The translations under genes and the position numbers were made by a program. From Aureobasidium sp. EXF-3400 (Eukaryota; Ascomycota; Dothideomycetes; Dothideales; Saccotheciaceae), in NCBI GenBank assembly GCA_024195585.1, contig SWBL01000346.1, positions 1-53,734 on the forward strand: 53,734 nt of DNA, written 5' to 3'. The notes below the pieces were generated by a model. It searched no databases and was not told where the DNA came from. It worked only from the letters and a program-made list of their open reading frames with translations. Shown here piece by piece: positions 1-9,402 of the stretch. The stretch's first letter is position 1. Each line of letters begins with the position of its first letter.

Positions 1-1197
1 CTCTGTCTTGGTGGACGGGCTGGATGAAGCCATCGGCCTCCATCTTGTCGAGGATCTTCTGGCGCGACTTGGCCTGACGCACCAAGTTGGCGTAGGTACC
101 GGCCGAAGCGATGAACTTCTTGATGTGCTTGATTTCGTCCTGCTGCTTCTCGTATGCCTTCTGCTGGTTGACCTCCTGCTCGGTTCTGGTCTTGGCGTAC
201 GAGTCGTAGTTACCACCGTAGTACATGAGCTGTTTCATGCGCATGTCGATCATGTTTGTGCAGACACCGTTGAGGAAATCCATCGAGTGAGAGACGAGGA
301 TGAGGGTGCGGTCCCACTTCTTCATGTACTCCTCGAGCCACACACAGGCCTCGAGATCCAAATGGGCAGTGGGGTCGTCGAGCAGAAGGAGCGAGGGCTT
401 GACAAAGAGAGCCTTGGCCAAGGCGACACGCATACGCCAACCACCAGACATGTCTCTGGTCTTCTTGTGGATGGTCTTCTTGTTGAAACCGAGACCAGTC
501 AGGATCAGGGAAGCACGGGTCTGGAAGGTCGAGGGGTCCATGCCGTCCATGCGCTGTGTTGTGTTAGTCTGTGTGCTGTGCTTTGTGGAAAGTGGCGGCT
601 TCATACCTCGTAGATCTCCTCAAGTCTGGGGTCCTCAGGACCGTTCTCCTCGAGAATGCTCTCGACCAGTCTCTCAAGACGGGCGAGCTCCTCCTCGGCC
701 TGCCTGACGACCCACTCGAGGGCACCAAGATCAGTCAGAGGGGCACCCTCGTTGAGAAGGTAGATGTCGATGTGGTCGGGGAAGGGGAATTCGCGGGCGT
801 TGATGGCCTTGAGCAGGGTCGACTTTCCGCAACCGTTCTCACCCAACAGGCCGTAGCGGCGGCCGTAGTTGACTTCGAGGGTGGTGTCGTTGAACAGAAC
901 CTTTCCGTGGAAGACGAGCGAGGCCGAGGTGATCTTGACGTCTCTGCTGGCCTGCAGGGATGCAAGAACACCGGTTGTGACTCTGTCCGAGATACCATCG
1001 GCGTCCTCCTGCAACTCGAGCTTCTTGATTCTCTCCATGGTCTTGACGCCATCGGCATCAAGCTCCTGGCCGTCGGCATCGATCAGAGGGGTGCTGGTGC
1101 CCGACTTCTCAGCCTTCTTCTGGGCGAGAGTCTTCTTGGGAGCCTTGCCGGCTTCGGCGCGCTTTGCGTCACGGGCGGCTTTGGATGCAGAAACCAT
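1..1197 (-). CDS. ARB1: ABCF ATPase ARB1 (ribosome biogenesis), N-terminal part
   Basis: This is a soluble, non-transporter ABCF ATPase with twin ABC domains, known to act in 40S/60S ribosome biogenesis. ATG is at 1197; exon 1 runs 1197-607, a 53-bp intron 606-554 (GTATGA...ACACAG) follows, and exon 2 runs from 553 off the left edge, so only the first part of the protein is present. The Lys/Ala-rich N-terminus leads into Walker A (LLGENGCGKST), the ABC signature MSGGWRMRVALAKAL and Walker B LLLLDDPTAHLDLEAC. The Asp-Asp-Pro and TAHLDLEACVW variant, and the following FLNGVCTNMIDMR and KSRQKILDKMEADG segments, match the Arb1/ABCF2 branch rather than Gcn20 or New1. No membrane segment is visible. 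It is transcribed divergently from the gene at 2122. Confidence in identity is high; the second ABC domain lies outside the window. Confidence 0.93.
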
Positions 1198-2121
1198 GTT
1201 GGATGCTGCTAAGTATGGGTTTCAAGAGGGAGGGGTGGTGAGTGGAGAGGGAGAGGAAAAAAGTCTGGTTGAAGCTGCACTGGGATTTTGGTGCCGATTT
1301 GGTGGGGAAGATTCTACGTCAGCCAACAGTGCAGTCCTTTGTTGATTGATGACCACGGACGACCACAAAACAATATAGGATGAATTATTTTCGACAAAGT
1401 CAAAGCAAATGAGAGAAACAATTTACTTCCTATATTCAGATGCTCCTCTACTTGTATCTGGCAGGCAGTGGCGGTTGCTCCTTCGGTTTGCAAAATCTTC
1501 AGGCGTCATGATTGGCCGCTGCGGGCTCAACAACAGACGTTCTCCGAGTCGCCGCTTGTGATTGTCCAAGACTTTGCTCCCTCCCCGTGTGCCAAAGTCT
1601 GTAACTCCCACTTGAATCAATCGTGCTCCCACTACGCAGAGAGCCGATTACACGCCATAAAAAGGCACAGTCTTTGTTGGAAGCATAGGCATGTCCACAG
1701 AGAGTCTATGATTCGTCGTTTCTCAGTGGACACTCTTCTATTTCTTATTAGTATTGTGCATTTTTACAGCCACACGCCTGACATCCTTTAGCACACGGGG
1801 AGGACGTTTGCCAGGAGCCTCATCGCTCCTGCTCTGTTTTGCTGCCCGACATGAGCCTCGGCGCTTCCTTCACTACCAGCAATTGTGTAATCCTCAAAAT
1901 CAAGTGACGACTTCAGACCTCCATACCTCACTGGTCAAAGCATCCTGCGTTTGTGCACGTTGAAATTGCTTCATGCTTGCGCAGCCACTTCCCAGCCACG
2001 TCAAAAACGTCAGGTCTGTGAAGCAATTCCTAAAATAGGCCAACAAGGTAGCTTTTGTATATCAGACTCGACCCTTGACTCTGACTCTATTCATACACAT
2101 TGTGACTGTGCTCTGTCGACA
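1198..2121. other. divergent intergenic region
   Basis: This is the shared upstream region of ARB1 (minus) and the GIY-YIG gene (plus). It contains a foldback repeat copy (1642-1781) but no ORF that looks coding. The reading frame of the plus-strand gene is open upstream of its ATG at 2122 (from 1951), but no ATG-led extension is convincing. Confidence 0.6.
1642..1781. mobile_element. foldback MITE-like repeat, isolated promoter copy
   Basis: This is a near-palindromic element. The left end has CCATAAAAAGGCAC and the right end GTGCATTTTTACAG. Inside is a second inverted pair, TGTCCACAGAGAG facing CTCAGTGGACA. The same outer and inner motifs recur in all copies at 29.3-37.0 kb. There is no coding capacity. 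The ends are approximate and no clear target-site duplication was seen. Confidence 0.55.
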
Positions 2122-3555
2122 ATGTCTTTCCAGGATCGCACCCCCGAGTCGCTCGTTCAGAGATCAGACTCGAAGAACCCGGCAACAACATGTCGAGGCA
2201 TAACATCAGGTGGAAAGCCATGTAGAAGGTCACTTGCTTCCTCGCCTAAGTCTTCACCTAAGTCCTCGCCGACTACTGGTCGACACGCTGCCTCGAGAGG
2301 CGTTGTCGCTGTCCTTCAAGACGACGATGGAAATCTGGATGCGGCTGCTTTTTACTGTTGGCAACACAAGGACCAAGCCCAATCGTTTGCTCAGAAGCAT
2401 TCAATTTCGCCGCATGCTGCGAATACAACGTTGCTACCGGTCCAAGAAAGGACGAGTATCGATAGTCTGATCGCTAGATTGGGAGTTGCATCCATCCAGG
2501 ATCCGCCAAAGCCTGCAAAGAATCCTCGTGAGGATCGCAGACGACCAACACAATATCATCAACAACACTCGAGACTGGACGCACGACCATCAGCAAGACC
2601 ACAAGCTCATTCAAGACCAAAGCCGAGGCAAGGATTCTGGGCATCGTTGTGTTGTATGAGCGCGGCAGACGATGATGAAGACACCGGAGGGCCCAGTTAC
2701 CAAGCACCTCGGCCAGAGACAACACAAGTAGCCAGTCCTGTATCACCAGCATATCCTCTACCTACTCACCCTCGACCTGCACCTTACAAGCACAATACTG
2801 GCCGTCCTCAGCAACCAGCGTCTCTACCACACGCAGCATCAACAACTGGCCTACCACCACGCAAACCACTCCTAGATGTCCCTGCCACATCCGTCAACAA
2901 ACGTAGAGCGTCTTCCGCACCCACTAGTACTACAGAACTTCTTCCCTTTATCCCTGGCCATCTCCCACCCCAAACTGCCTCCCTTCTGCTCACCGAACTC
3001 TCCAAACCAATTTCACCACACGACGAGGCAGGCTACATCTACATCTTCTGGCTGACCGAGACGTCCTCTACACCTTCCAACGACACCGCAGCCTCACTAC
3101 TCACCACCCCAATGTCATCCTCGCGAGGGCAAAGACTTCCCAGCGATGTGATAAGCGCATACACCGCAAGCAAAGGAGCCACCAGAACAATCAAATTGAA
3201 GATCGGCAGAGCAAACAATGTACACCGCCGTATGAACGAATGGAACAGACAATGCGGCTACAACCTCAGTCTCGTTCGATTCTACCCTTATGTCTCTTCG
3301 TCTTCTCCATCACCTTCGCCCTCACGAGGGTTTTCAACCGACAACTCGAATCAACAGGTTCATAAAGTGCCTCACGCACACAGAGTAGAGAGATTGGTCC
3401 ATTTGGAGTTGGGAGACAAGAGGATAAAACGTGATTGCAAGGCTTGTGGCCGCGAACACAAGGAATGGTTCGAGATTGAGGCGACGGCAGAAGGCGTGGC
3501 TGCGGTAGACGAGGTAGTCAGGAGATGGGTGAGATGGGCAGAGACAAATTCATAG
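2122..3555 (+). CDS. GIY-YIG / DUF1766 (T5orf172, Mug113-like) protein
   Basis: Single-exon 477-aa protein. I chose ATG 2122 (MSFQDRTPES) because the open frame upstream has low-complexity sequence and no good initiator. Near the N-terminus a Cys/His cluster (CRGITSGGKPCRR, then YCWQH) resembles a small zinc-binding module. A long Pro/Ser-rich linker follows, with CGAC...WFEIEA-type sequence only at the end. From about residue 300 a T5orf172/DUF1766 fold of the GIY-YIG superfamily is recognisable: GYIYIFWL, then IKLKIGRANNVHRRMNEWNRQCG, then HRVERLVHLEL and HKEWFEI. Fungal relatives include S. pombe Mug113; their biochemical role is not established. The conserved Arg after KIGRA and the Glu of VERLVHLEL are the family's nuclease-like positions, but activity is inference only. 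A foldback element lies about 340 bp upstream. Confidence 0.82.
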   Translation: MSFQDRTPESLVQRSDSKNPATTCRGITSGGKPCRRSLASSPKSSPKSSPTTGRHAASRGVVAVLQDDDGNLDAAAFYCWQHKDQAQSFAQKHSISPHAANTTLLPVQERTSIDSLIARLGVASIQDPPKPAKNPREDRRRPTQYHQQHSRLDARPSARPQAHSRPKPRQGFWASLCCMSAADDDEDTGGPSYQAPRPETTQVASPVSPAYPLPTHPRPAPYKHNTGRPQQPASLPHAASTTGLPPRKPLLDVPATSVNKRRASSAPTSTTELLPFIPGHLPPQTASLLLTELSKPISPHDEAGYIYIFWLTETSSTPSNDTAASLLTTPMSSSRGQRLPSDVISAYTASKGATRTIKLKIGRANNVHRRMNEWNRQCGYNLSLVRFYPYVSSSSPSPSPSRGFSTDNSNQQVHKVPHAHRVERLVHLELGDKRIKRDCKACGREHKEWFEIEATAEGVAAVDEVVRRWVRWAETNS

Positions 3556-3907
3556 CCATATGAAACGACCACATTCGTTGAACGCATACATTGCAACAAA
3601 AACAAGAGTCCGAAAATGACGTGTGAGAAATTTCAAAAGGATGAATCGTTGTTTTGCGAACAAATGTGCAGTTTGAACATTAAATGTATTTATTCATAAG
3701 CCCCGAAAGCCTCTCTAGGTACGTCAAGAGGAAGGATTAACAAAACTCCAAAGGTGTGTCCCCCCCTCATGCAAACTCCGTCGCTAAATCCAATGTGGAG
3801 CTTCTTTCTACATGCAGTAGTGATGAAGATGATGCTGATGATGCTGATGGCGATAACGTAAACAATGAAGAATATGCAACTATGCTAGAGGCATGTGAAG
3901 CATTGGT
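3556..3907. other. convergent intergenic region
   Basis: This is the 3' region between convergent genes. It contains a GAT/GCTGAT-rich trinucleotide tract around 3823-3860. No gene is seen. Confidence 0.6.
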
Positions 3908-5008
3908 TTACATGGCGTCTTCCTCGTCACGTCGGACGAGCTCGTAAGATTGTCGTTGCTTCGAGGTCACGTTGCCGCTGCTAAAACGTCTAAACAAGCC
4001 CATGGGAAGATGCTTGCGTACCGACATGCCCCAAGGTCTGTGGGACACGAAGAAGCGGTTGTAAAGGTAATAAGAAATGGCAAAGACAACACCTGCTGTC
4101 AGGAAGCCAATGACGGTGAGCATCACCCAGTGTTTCAGCATCTGTGTGAGAATGTCAGTAATTGATTTGACGATAGCGTTAGTTGCAGTTCAACGTACCC
4201 AGAAGATGAATTTGACATCGCCTGCATGCCACGAGTTGCCAAGGTGGTGAGTGAAGAAACTCCAGGGGTGATTGTTGTACTCGTCAGGGAACAAGATTCG
4301 AACTCTGCCACCATCGGGACCATCGCCATCATTGAGGCCTTCGGAGGTCCAATGACGCCAGATGATGCTCAGGAAGAGCGGACCAGTGGAAGCCATGACG
4401 GTAATGTAGGGCAAGACCCACTTGCGGTTGTAGCGAGGCAGGTCGTCAATGACACGCATGAAGAAAGGGTGACGAGGGACGGAACCCATTGCATCGTTGG
4501 AGATACCAGTAGGCAGAGTGCGACGCAACCAAGCTGGGTAAGAGAGCAGAGGGTCAAGACGGCGGTTGCAGCCATCGTCGAGGTCGAGGTAGATACCACC
4601 ATAGTGGGCGAGCACAAAGTAGCGAATTGAATCGGCGCGCTGAATTGGGAATTCGTAGTTGTCGAAAGTCTCGAGGAACCAAGGGTACTCTGCAGCGATG
4701 AACTCGCGTGAGGCAGCATCGGTCCACAGCTTGTATTCCCAATCCTTGTGCAATTCGATGCAGCTCTTTTGCGGTTCCTGCCAAACCTCTGGAATGCTCT
4801 CGTTTATGTATGTTTGGTGAATAATTTTGGGGATCATCTGCGGACGACCATCGATCAGATCAGAGCCAGGAGCAGGGAGCTCGGCACGAGAGATTGCATC
4901 TTCGGAGCCATCGACGACTAGGAGAGATAGCAGGGTCCAGACGGAATAGATGAGGAAGGCGACGATGGCCAGGTTGAGGATGAGGAAAAGAAGCACAGGT
5001 CTGCGCAT
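3908..5008 (-). CDS. SUR1: GT32 mannosyl phosphorylinositol ceramide synthase (SUR1/CSH1 type)
   Basis: Predicted catalytic subunit that adds mannose to inositol phosphorylceramide in the Golgi. Exon 1 is 5008-4199, intron 4198-4142 (57 bp, GTACG...CACAG), exon 2 4141-3908, giving 346 aa. An N-terminal signal anchor covers residues 4-30. The GT32 core begins with PKIIHQTY (about 60-67) and contains the DXD motif in GGIYLDLDDGCNRRLDP (Asp142-x-Asp144) and PTGISNDAMGS. A second hydrophobic span (about 275-297) is encoded by exon 2, followed by a short basic/acidic tail, as in Sur1/Imt proteins. OCH1-type GT32 enzymes lack the C-terminal membrane span, which favours the MIPC assignment. Which paralogue it is (SUR1 or CSH1 type) cannot be told. 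Confidence 0.88.
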
Positions 5009-6692
5009 GACGGCGGTAGGTATTCAGGTCAATTGCGACCGAGCAGGGGAAGAGAGGGAGGGAGCAGCGATTTGTTGGCTGGTGTTGATGTTTTGTCGGT
5101 GCTGCGCCTTTTCGTTGGCTGACCCCAGATTGGCAAGGACGACCAAGACGTCTCGAGTCAGTACGAATGCGGTGTAGATGTCTTGTTCAAAGGTTGTTTG
5201 GGGGACTGATGAATGTTGTAGCCAGAATTGGACAAGACAGAGGACAGAAAGGAGCGTAGGAAGAAGGAAGGGAAGGAAGGAGTAATGAGGCTGAGGCAAC
5301 GAAGGAGTGACAAGAAATTATCAAGATTGAGAGCAGCACGCTAGGACGACAAGGCAGGCCGACGTTAAGGAGAGATGCGCTTCTTGTTGCCTGCAAGACT
5401 GTCATCAGCCAAAAGGCACAGGCACAGCCCTGTCAACGACATAAAAGTCCCACGGTGACATGCCGTCCAAACCCCTCTATTCTCCTGTTTCCGGCACCTG
5501 TGCCACGCAAGCATTGCTCTCTGCGGCATTCCATACCTCGCCTAGACTGAGTCGTCGTCTGTGCGTCGTCATGAGATTACACCCGGAGCGTCGGACACAA
5601 ACATGCCGATCGAGGGTCCGAGATACGCCAATCCGTTTGCCTGTGCGAGGCGCCGTCAAAGATTATGTTTCATCTTTTCTATCACCATCTAGACGCCCAC
5701 AACCTCTCTTATCATGCTCATGCAATACACGTACCCTCTTGTACAGAGTGTACAACGGCAGGAAGAACAAAGACTCGCGTCAACATGTCACCAAGTCCAT
5801 GACGATATTGTCTTGCTCTGCCACAACTCGTGATCACTGATCGAAACGTCCTTTTCTGACTTCCAAGTTGCTTTGCGAGTGACATTCCATACTTCCTTCG
5901 GCTTGGCTTTCTCCGCCCACCAGCCTCTCTTATCATCACCAACTGCCAGCCGTGTCGTTTGTGCAAGAGTACGCAATCGCCGTTTGCCTCTTTCCCTGCC
6001 ATTGTTTCTCTCGCTGTCCATGTTGTAAACTTGCACGCGATCAACATATGGGGCTTGGTCTATTGCTTCTCCACAGTGCTAATGATGTTGCAATCAGACA
6101 GTGGAGATCATGGTTGCTGTTCAACTGGTTCTGGCTCCGCTCTCCACTTCTTTTCTTGCCAACCTCGTTCAACCGTTTCTGAATGCGGAATCGTTCTGAA
6201 CTGTTGGATAGAGCGATTAAGAACCTGCATTGCAGCATTAATGTGAAAACATGTGGGGCATGTACATTGAGAGTTATCGATAAACCACTTTGGAAGTCCG
6301 TGGCTGAGAGATACACAGAGCTGTCAAGACCTCGAAGACTGCTGCAGGTATTGCATGTACGTATCTGATTTAAATTCATAGATTCCGAATGAGACTCTCA
6401 GCAGTCGCTTGTATAAGGTGAAGCGCAAAACAGTCTATACCCAGGTTTTGAAACTTTTGCAAGAGTGTCAAAACTCCAGTCCATATGCAACTCCTCAACC
6501 AATTCTGTTCCTTGCTCGCTCCGTCATGCCAAAAAGAACCAGTCGAAAGAGAGAGTCGAAAGAGAACGAACAACCCGGCATAGATGAAGGGACAAGATGT
6601 CGAAGAGAATTGAGAAACCTCTTTTCGAAGAAGAAGGCCGGTGAGTCGAATGAAGGGAGACCTGGCCGAGGTGATCGAATTCGATAAGTTCT
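5009..6692. other. intergenic region, no gene recognised
   Basis: This 1.7-kb stretch lies between the start of the GT32 gene and the stop of the DnaJ gene (both minus), so it is the promoter of the former and 3' flank of the latter. Several frames are open (for example 5460-5840 plus and 5718-6047 minus), but their translations have no recognisable domain and overlap one another on both strands. I see no repeat or RNA gene. Confidence 0.5.
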
Positions 6693-8776
6693 TCAACCAA
6701 AGTGGAATCCTCCAGGGAAGCCACCACCACCTCTGCGGCCACCACCGCCCATGCCACCACCGAAGCCACCGCCGCCCATCTGTCCACCAAACATCTGGAA
6801 GAGGACTTCGGGGTCGATTTGCGCGCCCATGCCACCGCCCATGCCGCCGCCAAAGCCACCACCGCCAAACTGTTCCGAGGGGTCGATGAGATCTTCACCA
6901 CTGTCGTAACGAGCGCGCTTCTGAGAGTCTGACAGAGTTTCGTAGGCTTCACCAATATCCTTGAAGCGATCTGCTGCAGCTTCGTCTCCTTGGTTCTGTT
7001 GGAATGGTTAGCTTCTGTGATAACCTCAGACATGACAATCACAAACCTTGTCAGGATGGTGGATGATAGCCAACTTCCTGTATGCCTTCTTGATTTGGTT
7101 GTCGTCGGCATCCTTTTCGACTCCTAGGATCTTGTAGTAGTCCTTGCGCTTGCTCTTCTTGAGCTCGAGCTCGGCATTGCGGACCTCCTTTGCGATGCCA
7201 GGTTCTTCGGGGTTGCTTTCGGCGATAGCCTTCAGCTCCTTGACGGCCTCCTCCCAGTTGCCAGACTCGCCCAATGCCTTGGCCTTTGTCTTGCGAGCCT
7301 TGGTATAGCTGGGATCGAGTTTCAATGCACGTTCACAGTCCTCGATTGCTTTTTGCCATTCCTTGAGCTGTACATGTTGTTAGATTAGGAAAGAGTCAAA
7401 AGGCCAGCTCATACGTACTTTAGTGTAGCAGAGCGCTCGGTTTTGCAAGATCTTGGAGTTTGTGCCACGGTTTTGCGGATCGATTTCGAGAGCAGAGGTG
7501 TAAGTCTCGACAGCCTGTTCGTACTTTCCAGACTTGAAATAGCTGTTTCCTTCTTCCTTTGTGCGGTCAAGTTTTTGCACCATACGCAGATATTTGACGG
7601 CATCCTTAAAGTCAGGATCACAGCTAATGGCTTGTCTAAAGTGTTGCAGAGCCTTGTCGTTCTCGCCCTGTGCATAGAGAGCGCGTCCTCTCAATACCAG
7701 AGCCTCGGGATCGGCGCTGTTGTTGCGCAACAAGGACATGGCAATGTTTTGCGCATCTCCTAGGGCGTTCACATTGCCCATTTTCAGATATGCCTCACCC
7801 CTGAGCAAAGCCCACTTTCGTGGTCTTGTGACAGTCGATCCAAGACCCTTCCCAGCTTGGTCGAGGGCGAAAATAGCCATAGATCCAGAGGTGGAGTCGC
7901 GGATCTGTTCTTCAGCCTCGGAAAGATGGCGGTTCATGGTGACAGCAGGTTGACGGTCTTTTTGCGATGCAGGAGGATCAATACGGTCGTAGGTGTCGAG
8001 TGCTTCTTTAGGTCGGCCCAAGGACGTGTAGATGCGGGCCATTCTGTGCAAGATTTTGGCATTGTTCGGGTCCAGCTCATCAGCTTCTTTGCAGTCATCC
8101 AAGGCTTGAAGGTATTTTCCAGCAGACATATAAGCCGCAGCACGGTTGGATCTGTACGTCGAAGACTTGGGATCAGCCTCAACGGCTAATGGACAATATG
8201 TCAGCATGCGTGCAACCATAGAAAAAGCTTGTTTCGAGAGGCTCAACCTTTTGTGTATTCTGCAATAGCCTTGGTGTAGTCTCCAGCCTTGAAGTACTTG
8301 TTTCCAGCAGCCTTGAAGGCCTCAGCATCCTCGGTGCTTGGTGGAGAAGTGGTAGGAGTCTTGTGTGGTGGAGGAGTCGGAGCGTTATCGCCATTCTGAG
8401 TGGGCGTGTCGGCGGCGCCATTGCCATTGGTCTGTTGCTTTTCTTGATCCATTCTGGTAGCCAGTCTCGAGAGTCGAGCGCGCTCTTGGGGAGGAAGATT
8501 GAGTGGGTGTGTGTTGGGGTCGTGTGCTCTGTCCTTCTTCTTGGGCGACCGCAACAGGGACGACTTTTTGTCGGCTTTGGCACTCTGTTTTTTCTCCGGG
8601 GATCGGGATAGCGGGCGGCTCGTGGTACGACTGGAGGTTGGGCGCTGAGAGGCCGAGGACGGGCGTGGCTCGGGACGATGTGCCTGGTCGGGTTGACTGG
8701 CGCTGGCGCTGGCTCTCGGCGTAGAGGTCGACAAGGACGGCGATGAGGTTGTTCTGCCAAAGACTTTTGGGAACAT
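6693..8776 (-). CDS. TPR-DnaJ (DNAJC7/TPR2-like) Hsp70/Hsp90 co-chaperone
   Basis: 639-aa class C J-protein that would stimulate Hsp70 ATPase and bridge Hsp70 and Hsp90 in the cytosol. Exons: 8776-8248, 8185-7419, 7367-7047, 6995-6693; introns of 62, 51, 51 and 51 bp. A Ser/Arg/Lys-rich N-terminus contains [13 protein letters not shown]. It leads to tandem TPRs ([21 protein letters not shown]; later [17 protein letters not shown] and [18 protein letters not shown]), then a J domain from about residue 507 (DYYKILGV) with HPD at 536-538, and a Gly-rich tail of [11 protein letters not shown] repeats ending in FPGGFHFG. I start at ATG 8776; the longer frame from 8803 opens only with TTG. MDQEKQQ (near 8452) is an alternative start, but it would discard the conserved-looking HPLNLPP block. 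Confidence 0.9.
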
Positions 8777-9402
8777 CTGGCTCGCGCTGGCTCTAGCGGG
8801 CAAATGACTCTTGTCAAACGCTCCCGAAACTCTTTTTGGCCGCAGCAGCCCAAAAGTCGCCGTGTCTTGAGCCGCTGTTTCTGGAAGCTTCCACCTCCCA
8901 ACTTCGCCTACACGCTCAACTCGACAGCCTCACACCCAACATCAGCGTCATCATAAATTATGCTCTCACTTGTCCATCATTTGTCTTGATGACAAGTCAC
9001 CTCTTGACAAGCAACCAATATTATAGACACCTTGTGTCTTATGCATTTTGTGAAACTTAAACTACATCGGCGCTGCCTCCCATCGTAAGTCTCATCATCA
9101 TGTTCCGTGAGCCATAAGTCTCCTTTCGCCTCTGCATGCTGTACTGCCCAAAACATGGCCAGGGGGGTATCATCATCCGTGGCTAATCCTTCAGTCCCTC
9201 TCGAAACGCCATTTTCCTTTGTTGTCTTTTTCTGCACCTACCCCATTACCTACCCCATTAATTCCATGACCGCATGAAAAACTTGTCATCGCGAGAAAGA
9301 AAGCTTGTCCAAGGAAACGACATCGTCACGAACAGAAGAATGACAAGAAACATGCCAACCCACAATACCGACTACTGAACGCCCTGGCTCATACATGCCA
9401 TC
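8777..9402. other. intergenic region
   Basis: Promoter of the DnaJ gene and 3' flank of the Ndt80-like gene. A short direct duplication of ACCCCATTA is seen at 9239-9260. No gene or RNA is recognised. Confidence 0.5.

Noticed and set aside
8..1345. Plus-strand ORFs over ARB1 (201, 135, 213 and 158 aa)
   Set aside because: Antisense shadows of the strongly conserved ARB1 coding sequence.
8776..8803. Longer N-terminus of the DnaJ protein
   Set aside because: The extended frame begins with TTG; the first ATG is at 8776. Similar TTG/GTG-led extensions were trimmed for the SRP receptor, RBR, NCS1 and hydrolase genes.
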